A DNA stretch of 64,000 bases from Watersipora subatra (GCF_963576615.1 NC_088714.1:45541772-45605771), one strand, 5' to 3'. Counted from the stretch's first letter, positions 12,860-25,253 are shown. The notes: generated from the sequence alone by a model not told the origin. Program-made: numbers and translations.

Positions 12860-15800
12860 CTGCATTCACATAAAAAACTATGATGTCTGAATATTCAATA
12901 AGTTCACAACGGACAACACTGGGGAAAATTCTGGATAAGTGTGACAAACAAAAATCTAGACGATGAAATAACGGTGCTGGAAATTTTTGGTCGTTGTTGT
13001 TAGAGCTGTTATAAAATTTGACCTTTTTTTTAAATGATGGTTTCACACAAAAAATTTGAAAATTAAAAATTTTACAGTAATTTTTTTTAATTTTCACCTG
13101 GCCAGTTGCAGTTTTATGCTGCCTATGTTCATATGAGGTTATATAACCAGAGACTAAAAATTCCTACAATTTTCATATAAGCGAACAAAGGCTGTAAAAA
13201 TTTTCATTGCTAGACAATAGTGGTGGTTATTAGAGTTGACGAATGAACCAACCATTTGTAATCTCAGATGGCTTGTAACTCAGCTCATTTCAAATTATCT
13301 TTGTTTTTCATTTTATACTACATAAAAGGGTTCAGAATAAAGTTACAAGTAGTAAATATTTGCCACCTCATTCATACTTAATAAGAGGCTTTACTGTGTC
13401 ATAGAGCGTAGCGCAAACTGCTAATGCATGCTGATTACAATAATTATTTCATGAGCAAACAACTCCAAACAAAAGCTGTGTGTGTGATTAACCTGGTTTA
13501 CGAAACCATAGAATGTTAAACCTTTCAAAGTTATTGATATTATTGAACTAGAAGAACTCCTAAACATAAAACACACAAAATGCCATCAACTGAAAGTTAA
13601 AAACTATAGAATTTCAATGAGTAAATCCAAACGAACAATTACACAATTTTTTCGAGAAATTGTTCATCAATACACACATATTTTGACAAGTGTTTCTATT
13701 TCTGTGATGTAATTGCTCATCATAACAGCCAAAGTTACCGCTCAAATACACACAAATAAATTTTTGTGGGACCTGATGAGAAGTAAGTTTCATTTGGTCA
13801 AACAGTTAACCATTATGTGCTGTCACCAAATATGCATTGTTACACAGGTAACTGTAGCATGAAGAACTCCGATAGACGCCGTTGAATGAGTAACCATAGC
13901 CTGCAAGTATCTAATAAGGGCCAATGAACGAGTAACCATAGCCTACAGGTATCCAATAAGGGCTAATGAACGGGTAACGATAGCCTACAGGTATCCAATA
14001 GGAACCGATGAGTGGATAACCATAGCCCACAGGTATTCAATAGGGGCCATTGAATGAGTAACCATAGTCTGCAGGTATCCAATAGGGGTCATTGAATAGG
14101 TAATCATAGCCTGCAGGTATCCAAAAAAGGCTGTTGAATGGGTTACCATAGCATCCGATAAAGATTGTTAACAGCTAAACTATTGCCTGTAGTTGCCCAA
14201 TAAGCATTTATAACAGGTAACCATTACCTAAAGGTATCAGAAGATAGAGTCTTGTTAGCAAGTCATAAAGGTTGAAAGTTGAATGTCATTGAAGACCTCT
14301 AATACTATAGATATGCTCAAATACCCACCTCCACCCAAGTCTCATCATCAACATGTATATAAATCTCAAAGTTTGTCACTCGTCTGTTCAGCTATAGCGA
14401 TTAAAGTCTAGCAGCGACAATCCGTACAACACAAAATCTGATCTCGGAGCTTATTTCCACTATATTTCCATATACATCCACTGTAGTCTCGCACAACTCA
14501 TGTTCAAAAATGACAATCATAAATTCTAATACTGAAAATGAAGGTGGAAATCATTACGTACTTTCTAACTATGGAACTGCAGAAACCTGTTCATATGATC
14601 TAACTATGGAACTGCGGAAACCTGTTCATATGATCTACCTGTGGACCAATAGAAACCTGTTACATACTGTCTACCCGTGGACCTATAGAAACCTGTTCCA
14701 TAGTGTCTACCTGTGGACCAATAGAAACCTGTTACATACTGTCTACCCGTGGACCTATAGAAACCTGTTCCATAGTGTCTACCTGTGGACCTAAGGAAAC
14801 CTGTTACATACTGCTTACATGTGGACCTATGGAAACCTGTTACATACTGTCTACCTGTGGACCTATGGAAAGCTGTTACATACTGTCTACCTGTGGACCT
14901 ATGGAAACCTGTTACATACTGTTCACTTGTGGACCTATGGAAACCTGTTACATACTGTCTACACAAAGACCTATAGAAACCTGTTACATATTGTCACCTG
15001 TGGACCTATGGAAACCTGTTACATACTGCCTACCTGCGAACCTATGGAAACCTGTTACATACTGCCTACCTGCGAACCTATGAAAACCTGTTACATACTG
15101 TCTACCCGTAGACCTATAGAAACCTGTTCCATAGTGTCTACCTGTGGACCAATAGAAACCTGTTACATACTCTCTACCCATAGACCTAATGTAATGCTGG
15201 ATACTTACTGTTAGTGTTGCTGATGCTACGAGTTATTACAGCAGTTTTGGATTGTCCTAGCCTCTTCTTTGCAGGCTGTGTAGCTAACCTTGATGCCGAG
15301 AACCCGGCTTTATCAGCAGCACTTGGAGCTGTTGCGATAGAACAGATGCGTATTAATTATAGCCTACTAACAATACATACAGAAGTGGACTTCTTCGAAG
15401 TTTGCATTTATTTGAAGATTTTCCATTCATGACAAAGCACTATACAAGTGCATATCGCCACTGTTGCTATCCTTTCGAACTTGGACATGTTGGAAAAGAT
15501 TATTTCAATGCTTCATAATGAAAGAAACCATCCTACACCAACACAAGCTCCGCTCGATCCGAACATTGAATACAGGTAACACAGGAACTGGATGGCTTGC
15601 AATTGCCTAGGAGCTGCTGACTACCAAAATACCAGAGCTAAGGCTATAAATCTGCGGTCTAACATAATGTAGCTGTAATAATCACCAAACTTGATCTTTG
15701 GTTTAGTTCGGGCATGCTTGCCTCCATCCTTGAGTACGCCGATGTATGGAGCAGCGTCTATCGCTATTGGTTCATCTGCCTGTGTAGAAGTAGCTGGACG

Positions 15801-18800
15801 CTTTATGGTGCGCCGTACATTAGGGCTACTTGTACCACCCAACCTTCGAAACACTCCCTTATTGAGAGCCTCAGTCTAAAACAGATGACAATTAGGATAT
15901 GACAAGTGAAAACTATTCATACTTGCTGAGGTTTGTAATGAAGACGATTTAATGTCGATACTGAAGCGTGTTTTGATAGATTTTACTAAGGACAACCCAC
16001 TTCAACCTTCCGCTTCAACCTTCGCACATCCACAGCCTCAGCTTCAGTTATAGCTACTTGTTGCCCACAAGGATGGTACTTGTTATCATCTCAGAGATAC
16101 TTTATGGTTACTATAGTTGACCTGACCATTAGCTCATCTGTCTTGATGTAATAATTAATTTTTTGAGAAAAGAACAATTTAACTAATTCAAATACAGGGT
16201 TACTTTTAGTGAACAAACTTTCAGGATACTTATTTTGTGATGACCTGCCTTGACCTTCAAACCGTTAAAAGCTGTGTCAAAGTTTAATTTTAACATAAGC
16301 AATCATCTAGAATAGCATTACCTAGGAGTCTTAGCTAGTACACAGACAGAGTTCATAATCATGTATCACAGGAGTTAAATGATATAGCTCTGGTTCAAAT
16401 GAATCGTTTTCAGAAGCGTTGAGACAGCCTTGGCATTTAATTCGGCGTGCCATGAAATGTAAAGATGGCAAATAATAGTGAAGACTCCAGGAGACCGCAC
16501 ATTATGTCTATCGCAAAGTTTCCAAAGTTAAAAAGAAAATTAGTATAGAGATACCTAACTCGAATTGAAACCAAAGAAGCAAACATCTTCAGAATTCGGT
16601 ATTTTAGTTACACTAAACATCAAATTTGATTGGACAGTTTCATGTGAGCGAAACAAATTCCTAATCCATTTCTTAACTATCACAATTCATTTCCTGAGAA
16701 TGCTCTTTCCTTCAAGTGACTTTGATGAATCTGCGGATTATGGTTGCAGAAACCAGAACTAACCAACTACACATGGGTCCTCATGGTAAGCATTAACAAC
16801 TTCATGATGCTTTTTATATAACAAGGCTCATTGACTGGCCGATGGCTAGAGCCGATAATCATGAGAAACTATATGGCAAAGAACTTTCTTGAATTTAATG
16901 TAGATTATCTAAATGATATGGAGCCATTTTTGTTAGAAAATTTTATGCACTGGGTCAAAAATCCTTTACTTATTTTTCTTCACAGTAACTTTTCACCATT
17001 GCTCCTTCTATTGTTTTGACTACCGGTACTACAAATCTGGTGTCTAGATATTGATTTCACCATTGCTCCTCCTATTGTTTTGACTACCGGTACTACAAAT
17101 CTGGTGACTAGATATTGATTTCACCATTGCTCCTCCTATTGTTTTGACTACCGGTACTACAAATCTGGTGTCTAGATATTGATTTCACCATTGCTCCTCC
17201 TATTGTTTTGACTACCGGTACTACAAATCTGGTGTCTAGATATTGATTTCACCATTGCTCCTCCTATTGTTTTGACTACCGGTACTACAAATCTGGTGTC
17301 TAGATATTGATTGCGGAAGAAACTTGGCGAATGGTCATTGATAGGTCAAACAGTCACTGCCTTACAAACTATAGAGCGATGATGCACACCGATTTTCTTC
17401 GATCACACGAAGAAGCGCTTTACTGTTATGACAGCTGTAACACAGCGCTGGAAGGGGGTTTACAAAATCTTTTTTTCACATGGCTTACTCCGTGTGACAG
17501 AAATGCCTTGCTTACCTTTGAACAGTCCATGTAACAAACATGATGTACATACACGAGAAAAATACTGTAGAAATTTAACTAAAAGTTTAGTAACTAACTG
17601 AAAGGTTGGCTAAGAGCTAGCTGAAAGGTTTCATCACAAAATCTTTACCCTCGATATGTTTACAATTCTAGAAAAAACAAACAATCCAGTCACTTACCGG
17701 CTTGGCTGATTCTATTATGCTCTGCGGGTTCACCTTGCCCAGTCCTGTTACCGTGAAAGATATTGTGTTATCATCGGGATTCATATGAGCACCGACTATG
17801 TGTGATTTGGTCACCGCTGTCTTTGTAGAAACTTCCTGCACAGGACTCGTACTTGAGCCAAGGCGCTCAAACACTCCCTTAGAATGTGAGGCTTGTCTAC
17901 GGGCGCTGGAGAGCTTACCTATAAGAGCCATGAGTTCAAAAACTTGTCTTACAAAACCTCGGTTTGACCTAGAACCAATATCAGAGATCATTAATACTGG
18001 TGGTTAATAGATTAGATATAAACTCGCAAATGACTTCAAGACTTTTGTGCAAAATAACAACAATACCTCTTTTAAAGTTTTAAAGCAAAAAAGGTGCTTT
18101 TGGCGCCTAGCCAGTTTTTTGTATTTGAATGAATGAAATCAAAGGTGTACAACACTCTTCAATGCTTAAACTTGAGTTGATTGCTGTAAAGAGTTTGATG
18201 TCATAATTTCATTTATTAAACAGAGTAGTGAGGGAAAACTGTACCAGTTACAGTTGCTACCTCATAATAAATCCTACTTTGAGGTTTACTAAATAAACTC
18301 AAAGGTCCCAATTTCAAGGTCCCTCCCATAGCATTGTACTACACATGCAGTCAACTATTGCCATGCACATATGAACTCATGGCAGATGACGGTTTACAGG
18401 TTTGTTAAGCGCACATCAAAACAAGATTGTTTGCCAAAAACATTGATTTCTTGCAAAAGTATGAAAAAAATCGAAAAAGTCATTTTTTTCAAATTTTTCT
18501 ATTTGGTTGTTGTGAAGGAAGGGATGCATTAACTCATTGTTACTTTTTGAATTTTCTAAAAATTTAGTAAAACAAAAACTGTTTGCTTGTATTGAACTTT
18601 AACACTCCTCAGTTTAAAGAATTACTGCTGTGTATGAGCCATTTTGGTTGGGACATGCCACATATATAGGTCCATCAGAACAGCCATTTTGATTGGGACA
18701 TGCCACATATATAGGTCCATCAGAACAGCCATTTTGGTTGAGACATGCCACATATATAGGTCCATTAGAACAGCCATTTTGGTTGGAACATGCCACATAT

Positions 18801-21800
18801 ATAAGCCCATCAGAACAGCCATTTTGGTTGGGACATGCCACATATATAGGTCCATTAGAACAGCCATTTTGGTTGGGACATGCCACATATATAGGTCCAT
18901 TAGAACAGCCATTTTGGTTGGGACATGCCACATATATAGGTCCATTAGAACAGCCATTTTGGTTGGGACATGCCACATATATAAGCCCATCAGAACAGCC
19001 ATTTTGGTTGGGACATGCCACATATATAGGTCCATTAGAACAGCCATTTTGGTTGGGACATGCCACATATATAGGTCCATTAGAACAGCCATTTTGGTTG
19101 GGACATGCCACATATATAGGTCCATTAGAACAGCCATTTTGGTTGGGACATGCCACATATATAAGCCCATCAGAACAGCCATTTTGGTTGGGACATGCCA
19201 CATATATAGGTCCATCAGAACAGCCATTTTGGTTGGGACATGCCACATATATAAGTCCATCAGAAAATCAATTTAAAGAAAAACTCAGTTTGGACTTTTC
19301 TCAAACTCCTCAAATTGACAAACCTTGAGCAACGAGTCGTGCAGTCTTGGGAATGGTGCCAGCCGGCATTTTGATCTTGTAACCTCCTTCATGCTCTGGA
19401 AGCACCCTCCGCTTCTTAGGCACCGGCACAACCTCCTCAAGTTTGTCTATCTCTATCGGAGACGCGACTCGTCGCTTTTGTGCCATAGTGGTTGAAGCGA
19501 CAGGTACTTTCTTAATTCGAGGGTTGGGAGCCATCCGGCCACTTCTCAGCTTACTTGCCATGGCTGACACTACACCCATATGCCAAAACACTCAGAAATA
19601 TTACAAGCTAGCACGAAAAAGATGCATTGCTGATGAAACACTGAGACACAAGATTAATGAACTGATGCGATGAGAAGTTAAGAACTAGATATGAACTTGC
19701 AGTTTACTCTATATTTAGATCCAATCACCCTGAATACAAATAGCAGCATGCTGTCGCTACAATACAGTCACCAAAGTCAAAACATGAGAACTACCTGCTG
19801 AAACTTAATACCTAGTTTACAATAGGACGAACCTCCAACAAAACCTACACCTGAAGCTTTGGAGGAAATTGTTTGGGCCAGTGTGATGGACATGTTAACG
19901 TTTCATGACGTATGAGTAATGCTCTTGTTCATAATATTGTTGGGGAAGTGGATCGGCAGGGCTACATAATTGTAGCTTGTGTCCCTTCCCCATTACAAAA
20001 AGCTAAGCCTATTATATTGATTAACTGTTCGCGAGAAAGTAATGATGTCACATCGAAGACAACTTGTGTTATCATCTGCTGAAATAACGAGTCAGACGAA
20101 ATGACAAAATATGTTTGGGTGAAGTATGGCCATACAGATGACATTAACGTTTCGTCCCATGGTTTGTTGAGCTTTGTTCTTATGTAAACCAGACATTACC
20201 AGTTTATTTATAACAATGCCAGATGTTTGGTATATTAAAACCATCGCGTTGGTACATGAAATAATTAAATCTATGCGTATTGCCACAAGGAAGAAAACCA
20301 TTAGACGTTTCAGATGAAACAGAAAGGATTCCGCTACCAGAAGACAGAATCAAACAAACCTAGATGAGCTTAGGTTAACGTGAACAAACTCAAAGTAACT
20401 TTTGTAGTTCACTGGGAGGGTAGCTAATCTGCTGCTGATACTTTCACCAGCGTAATGATAGGCATGTTATGATTCATGGGGTGTAATTATTAATTTAAAA
20501 AAGTGGCTCATTCACAATTTAGGTGCGTTTACACCAAGACGATTTGTTGGAGTTGTGTTTCCGCCATGAGAGTTGGAGTTCAAATGGCTTCTAGTCTGTT
20601 TACGATTTGAAATGCGTTATGCAAAGACTACACCAAACTAACTCAAACACCGGCTGTACAAAATGGGTCACTTTTTTAGCCAATGAAATACAACGTCGAT
20701 ATCTATTTCATTTGCTTGTATTTTCGGCGCTATTAAAATTTCGAGATATGATTGGTCAATTCCATATTGTACTCCGTCAATAATGACATAGTGAGGCAGC
20801 ATTTAATAGTAATGACGACATTTCCCAATCACTTTCGTCAACTAGGACGCCATTTTTGGTTTTAAACCAAAAGTACTTTGTGGGCGTGGAAGCAACTTTC
20901 ATAAAATGCCCTTTTGTAAGTCGTCTTTAAGTGTTATTTGGTGCAAGTATTTAAAAACTTGTAAAAAAGATTCTCAATGATAAATTAGAACAAGCGCGAT
21001 GAATGCACCAATAAGTACATTGTATTCAGCAGCATCTGTGGTTTACAAATTACTAAATTTTGATTCCAAATTATAAATTTCCTTTTACAGTTCATGATTT
21101 AAGCTAGGCACAAAATAGTCAGTTTTTTTCTCAATCTCAAAACTATTTAAATATCTCAAATAGTTAAGTTAGAGAATTCAATGGTTCATCTGAGATAAAA
21201 ACGAATTCGTGAACTATATTGGGTGTATACACACGGTTTTATTACCACTGCCTAGATTTAAATACATTCCATTGTATCATTGGTACAATGGAATGTATTG
21301 TATCAATAAGATATTATTGATACAAAACACCAGTCCTTTCAATGTTTGACCATTGGGAAGATTTTTGGATTAAACACACCGTAACAGGATAAACCGTCAA
21401 ATTAGAGTTTAATTGTAGCAGAATGAACATTATAGGAGAATTAAAATTGTAACATGAAACACTGACAGACACTTATATCAAACCATGCACACCTTGTATA
21501 ATCGGGGCCGTCTCTATGACGACGTCTTCATTATCATCATCTTCCGAAGGTTCCTTAGGAATGATAGGGCTAGGCGGACTGGAGTCATTTGATTTGAGTA
21601 TGTGATCAACAAGTCTACTGACCGCTGTAAAAACAAACCTAAGTTGCTTTAGAACAATGCAGTAAGTGTGCCACATATTATCAGATGACCTTTCAGAAAG
21701 GTAGTCTAGAGACGACTTATGACAAACTTACGTGTCGACTTCTTAAGTCCATCTGGAGTTCTAACCATCTGTATCTCAGATTTTTTCGATGACTGCAAGA

Positions 21801-24800
21801 AAAAGAGTCATTCTTTATTCACCCAAATAATACATTGCAGATTCTATAAGCATAAACTGTAGAACCGATGGCGATTTACTAATATCAAGACATCAAAGAC
21901 CAGTTATTAATTAAGTCAATAGTCACATACTCAATAAAGATGAACTTACGCAATGTTTAGTATATTTTATTAAAACTAGCTGTGCCTTCCGGCGTTGCCC
22001 AGGTATTAAAAATCAGCTTATAAACAATGAGAATGATGAGATTTGCTTTCCACTTGCTGGCAGGTAACTCTCCAGCAAGTGGAAGGCTATTGCCAAATGG
22101 CCTGGCATGTTGCCAATAAAAAAATCCACTAACCTAGTTAGTAAGCTTCAAATGCCGGTAGGCAATGACATTGCGTCAGCATTGTTGCCCAGCTAGGCTA
22201 TTCTAATAATAGCTATAGCCGGAATGCAGACAGACATACAAAATATGACACACGAATATACTTTGAGAAATATATAAATAGAAGTATCAATATTTTCTAT
22301 CATTTCCAATTGTTTTAGATGTATGAAGTTATCTGACTGCCAGGATGTTTCAAAATTAAAATTGACAAACCTTCATCTCGGTTAAAACGCTCAGAAGAAA
22401 AATACATGCAAAATAACGTTACTAGTTACTACTATTGCTATAGTTGATATCCCCTAATGCCCTCGAGTTGAAGCGTTACGCGTCTTCATTCTGTGGGTCG
22501 CTTTACGACTATAGACGTCGTCATACTTTCGCTTAACCTGAGCATTTTAATCGTGATCAGGTTTTGTCGATTTCAGTCTATGAATATTATGGCAGTCAGA
22601 TCACTTCAAACATAAAACAATCGTAAATGATAAAGAAACGTCTATAATTTCTGATATAAACTCCTAAAATTTTGTGCAAATTCATCTTTAACCAAAAATA
22701 GGTAGCCAACCCTGGAACGGTAGAAATTGATTGAAGGCTATCGATCACATGACCTCTAATGTCGCTAGCATCACATGACCTTATAAGCCGCTAGTTGAAT
22801 CTAATAAACAACTATTACAGTCAGACCTCAACAATTATTACAGTCAAACCTCAACATCTCTAGTTAATCAATGTTGGTTTTGCTTCTCATGTCAAAACCA
22901 TCGTATGCTAGAGCAAATATTCTTATAAAACATCCACATTTCAGCTAATTCATTTCACAATTCATTTCGACCTAAAAACCACATGGCAAAGTCTTCCATT
23001 ATTCACATATGGTATTGAAACCAAAGTGAATACATAAAATAATAAGCAAACAGAAAAAAATCAAATTATATGGATGAAACTATATATACTAATGATCAAT
23101 AAAAAAGGTTTTATTGCCATTTTGTCTTCAAACAGAAGACATAATGGCAATAAAACAAGACAATAGTAGAGGAAATAAATGATACACAAGTAGAGGTCGC
23201 CATAGAGATGCCAAGCTAGTCTGACTACAGAGCAAATTAACAAATTTTATTTGAATTCTTAAAATTTTCATAATAGACGTTTGTAGCCTATCGACTTCCA
23301 TTCACCAAAAATGATAGACATTTTTTGTCTCTTAATATAATTTCACTTCCGTGCTCTAGATAATTACGATATGGCATTAGAGATAACTACGATAATGATA
23401 ATTATCGATCTGAATTAAGTACGAACAAAATGTTACAGCCTTGACTGTGGTTGTTGATCTCCCCCAAATGAGCTGATGTCAAAAACTTCAGTTCAATTTT
23501 AAAGTGTTAACCTTTATCTACACTTCTTAATATTTACTGACCCAGAAACACTTATAAGACTCTTAGCTATTCTTTAAACAACAAACACCTACATACCTGA
23601 GACGCAACTTTTTTGGAGTGCTTCAATATGGCTATAAGATCCCCGAGAACTGTAACACCGAGTTCCCTTAAATAATCTTTGTCAAGATCACAAAGCATGT
23701 CTTTTGTAATTCTGTTGTCCACAAAATTAACAGCATAGTTTGCTGCCTGACGCGCTGGAATGCCAGCCTCGAGGAAAAACTGCAGCCAGTCCGAGAGAGT
23801 TCCACCTGCAAAAGCGACAGCTTCATAACCATTAAAATCTTACTACGAAAACAGCCAATCACTCCGTAATTTTTGCTGGACATGTCTGGGTCCAATGGCA
23901 AGAAGACCTTAATGGCTGGTGATATGCTTAGTTGCAGAGAACAATTAAAACCCAAACATCATTCGACTCATTCCTCCACGATCAGTGTCCTTTTCACAAA
24001 CTGAACCTATTGCTTAAGGTTAGGCATTCTGGACCACTAGGCCACGGTTGTTTTCATATTACATCGTGTAGCAATAAGGAAAAAGAGAAAAGCAATGCAG
24101 ATACAGAATATGGAAACGAATTGACTTTTACAACAGCAAACGATAGCCTGATGAGGAACATCACATACTTCAGTGACCACTATAAAATGGTTTGCTTAAC
24201 CTGTAATAGCATTGTATTATATATAAAATATAAGCTGCGAAAAATGGTGTTTCATATGTGGTGTTTTTGGTTAAGAAGTTTTACTAAGGTTTAGTTTGAT
24301 CCCCTGGGTTCATATGCCCAACACAAACATCTAGCCAACTGAACATTTTCATAAATGATAAATCTAGATGCTAAAACAAGCTCATTGAAACCGGAAAGAT
24401 AAGTTTAGAAAAAAGCTTTGATGAGCGAAAACGTATAATTATATTTAATAAATGCACCATCATTCAACTCAAATAATGGTCAGACTGTATATAATAAAGA
24501 ATGAAAATAGTACCCAACTTAGCCATAACCATAATAAATGTTTCATACTAAACAAAACTTGAGAATCGATGCTTTAAATTGAATTGTACAGAAAAATTGA
24601 CGAATGCTTTTGATGAAATTATCTGGTTTTTTAATACCCAAGGATTATTCTATGGCCAATCGTTTCTAAAAAAATTATATTTTAAAAGCATTCTAAGCAT
24701 CGGGACCTTAAACTGGAATACACTGATGACGGTGTCAAATAGCAATCACTGATCGAATTAGGACAGACAGCTGAGTCCTCCAGAAGGATGAGGTCACATA

Positions 24801-25253
24801 GGTGAGAACTTGTATTACGTAAACATGTAGTAACTTGACAATCGATAACCAAACATTTCTACTGTCCAGCCCTATCTAGGCAACCCTACTAACATTACAC
24901 TGCATAAGCATTGTCTAGGTTGCATATACCAAGTTCAATTTCTCCTTACACCGTGAAAATAGGATGAGTAGGAACAAAAGACATGAAAACAGAAATATTC
25001 TATGCTTCTATTTATAACAGTCCTCCATATTTGTTTATGAACTATGGTTTTGTAAATTATTTTACATCTCCAAAACTCAAACATGTTTTACGTTCTACTA
25101 GTTATGTATTGTTTGAGTTAAATGTGTGAGTAATGTTGGGCGATGAACCCTATTTCTACGCTTTATGTCACATGTTAAGCACACTGTGACAGCAATTAGA
25201 CCGGTAAAAGAATACATAAAACAGTTTCAAGTTTACTCACGAGAAACTTCCAT
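12654..25253 (-). CDS. C19orf47: C19orf47 homologue, SAM-domain protein
   Basis: Exons: 25241-25253, 23597-23805, 21732-21792, 21493-21624, 19324-19569, 17698-17918, 15686-15875, 15289-15328 (likely), and 12654 to 12849 or 12859. About 435 residues, close to the ~420 of human C19orf47. Seen: a SAM domain at residues ~5-72 ([46 protein letters not shown]); an acidic Ser/Pro linker; a basic block [20 protein letters not shown] at ~190-215, matching the family's KRRRV..EMEGKY.I.MP core; and four (V/I)FxRLG-type motifs, the last at the C-terminus (VFSRLGSR). Known: SAM domains mediate protein-protein or RNA contacts; this family has no established function. The basic stretch suggests a nuclear location (inference). 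Family identity is very strong; the exon 8/9 junction is uncertain. Confidence 0.92.
13880..14165. repeat. ~42-bp minisatellite, about 7 diverged copies
   Basis: Each unit holds GAGTAACCATAGCCTGCAGG followed by TATCCAATAAGGGCC or a variant. Copies differ at several sites, so it is older than its neighbours. It lies in the last C19orf47 intron. Confidence 0.88.
14364..14440 (+). mobile_element. Helitron-like 5' fragment
   Basis: AAATCTCAAAGTTTGTCACT then GCTATAGCGATTAAAGTC and TGATCTCGGAGC match the 5' third of the Helitron-like family (copies at 798, 29600 and 54366). No 3' end is present. Confidence 0.5.
14586..15183. repeat. 36-bp minisatellite, about 16 copies
   Basis: Core GGACCTATGGAAACCTGTTA followed by CATACTGTCTACCTGT, with variants. 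Several frames on both strands are open because 36 is divisible by three. There are no spacers between units, so it is not CRISPR. It lies in the last introns of C19orf47. Confidence 0.95.
15289..15328 (-). CDS. C19orf47: Probable C19orf47 exon 8 (40 bases)
   Basis: A candidate small exon between cgcaacag and CAAG|gttagc, reading [12 protein letters not shown] in the frame set by exon 7. No homology supports it, only splice signals and phase. It leaves phase 2, which fits exon 9 only if a GAG acceptor at 12849 is used. Confidence 0.45.
15686..15875 (-). CDS. C19orf47: C19orf47 exon 7 (second RLG motif)
   Basis: The acceptor is gttttag|ACTGAG. It contains [11 protein letters not shown] and [11 protein letters not shown], matching the human VFSRLG and QYAGVLK segments. 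The donor TTTG|gtgatt is weak and was chosen because it gives phase 1 for exon 8. A later donor (CTG|gtattt at ~15627) is possible. Confidence 0.88.
16992..17311. repeat. 64-bp tandem repeat, 5 copies
   Basis: Units begin TTCACCATTGCTCC at 16992, 17056, 17120, 17184 and 17248 and are nearly identical, so the expansion is recent. The unit includes ACTACCGGTACTACAAATCT. C19orf47 intron 6. Confidence 0.95.
17698..17918 (-). CDS. C19orf47: C19orf47 exon 6 (first RLG motif)
   Basis: The acceptor is cttatag|GTAAG and the donor CCG|gtaagt; 221 bases, phase 1 in and 0 out. It contains [12 protein letters not shown], the counterpart of the first human VFxRLG motif. Confidence 0.92.
18636..19265. repeat. 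45-bp minisatellite, 14 copies
   Basis: Exactly 630 bp, 14 units, containing CCATTTTGGTTGGGACATGC then CACATATATAGGTCCATYAGAACAG. Variant units (ATAAGCCCATC) recur at regular spacing, suggesting higher-order duplication. Four frames of over 200 codons are open here, all periodic and spurious. It begins ~60 bp inside C19orf47 intron 5. Confidence 0.97.
19324..19569 (-). CDS. C19orf47: C19orf47 exon 5 (conserved basic core)
   Basis: The acceptor is gtgtag|TGTCAG and the donor CAAG|gtttgt; 246 bases. It encodes the hallmark [20 protein letters not shown] followed by GTIPKTARL, which aligns with the human core and holds a candidate nuclear localisation signal. The 45-bp minisatellite starts ~60 bp inside the following intron. 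Confidence 0.94.
21261..21325. repeat. Two adjacent perfect hairpins
   Basis: 21261-21276 pairs perfectly with 21284-21299 (16 bp, 7-base loop). 21298-21308 pairs with 21315-21325 (11 bp, 6-base loop). They lie just downstream of C19orf47 exon 4 on its strand. Possibly remnants of a foldback element. Confidence 0.7.
21493..21624 (-). CDS. C19orf47: C19orf47 exon 4 (acidic linker)
   Basis: The acceptor is ttacag|CGGTC and the donor CAAG|gtgtgc; 132 bases, phase 1 to 1. It encodes a Ser/Pro stretch and an acidic run ([12 protein letters not shown]). Confidence 0.87.
21732..21792 (-). CDS. C19orf47: C19orf47 exon 3
   Basis: 61 bases between cttgcag and gtaagt, phase 0 in and phase 1 out. It encodes a polar linker containing [19 protein letters not shown] after the SAM domain. 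Confidence 0.85.
21976..22268 (-). mobile_element. Helitron-like element (copy H4, minus orientation)
   Basis: Read on the minus strand it begins TCTCAAAGTATATTCGTG and ends CCTGGGCAACGCCGGAAGGC then ACAGCTAG|T. This shows the 3' hairpin and CTAG terminus clearly. C19orf47 intron 2. Confidence 0.6.
22830..23260. repeat. Interspersed repeat (copy 1) with an internal 22-bp hairpin
   Basis: Shares blocks with 28000-28400, e.g. TCAAAACCATCGTATGCTAG versus TCAAAACCATTGTATGTAAG, and AAAAAAGG(T/C)TTTAT followed by GAGGAAATAAATGAT / GAGGTAATAATAGAGAT-type tails. Bases 23108-23129 and 23135-23156 form a hairpin with one mismatch. No coding content. Class unknown. Confidence 0.5.
23597..23805 (-). CDS. 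C19orf47: C19orf47 exon 2 (SAM domain)
   Basis: The acceptor is tttgcag|GTGGA and the donor TCTCAG|gtatgt. This single exon encodes nearly the whole SAM domain, with the conserved [10 protein letters not shown] and [15 protein letters not shown] helices. Confidence 0.95.
25241..25253 (-). CDS. C19orf47: C19orf47 exon 1 (13 coding bases, start codon)
   Basis: ATG GAA GTT TCT C followed by a consensus gtgagt donor. Its phase joins exon 2 perfectly to read [15 protein letters not shown], like the short N-terminus before the SAM domain in the human protein. It was chosen because phase and donor fit; another upstream first exon cannot be excluded. Confidence 0.8.

Noticed and set aside
14586..15183. 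CRISPR-like regular 36-bp array
   Set aside because: Units are directly abutting with no unique spacers, in an intron of an animal gene; it is a minisatellite.
15241..15432. Plus-strand exon after the cttctttgcag acceptor-like sequence
   Set aside because: No homology; on the opposite strand the same bases form a better candidate small exon of C19orf47.
18614..19328. Four open frames of over 200 codons on both strands
   Set aside because: They are pure 15-residue repeats of the 45-bp minisatellite; no splice signals or homology, and equally open in several frames.
20521..20660. Second Harbinger-like element (GGTGCGTTTACACCAAGACG)
   Set aside because: One end resembles such elements, but no inverted partner or target duplication was found.
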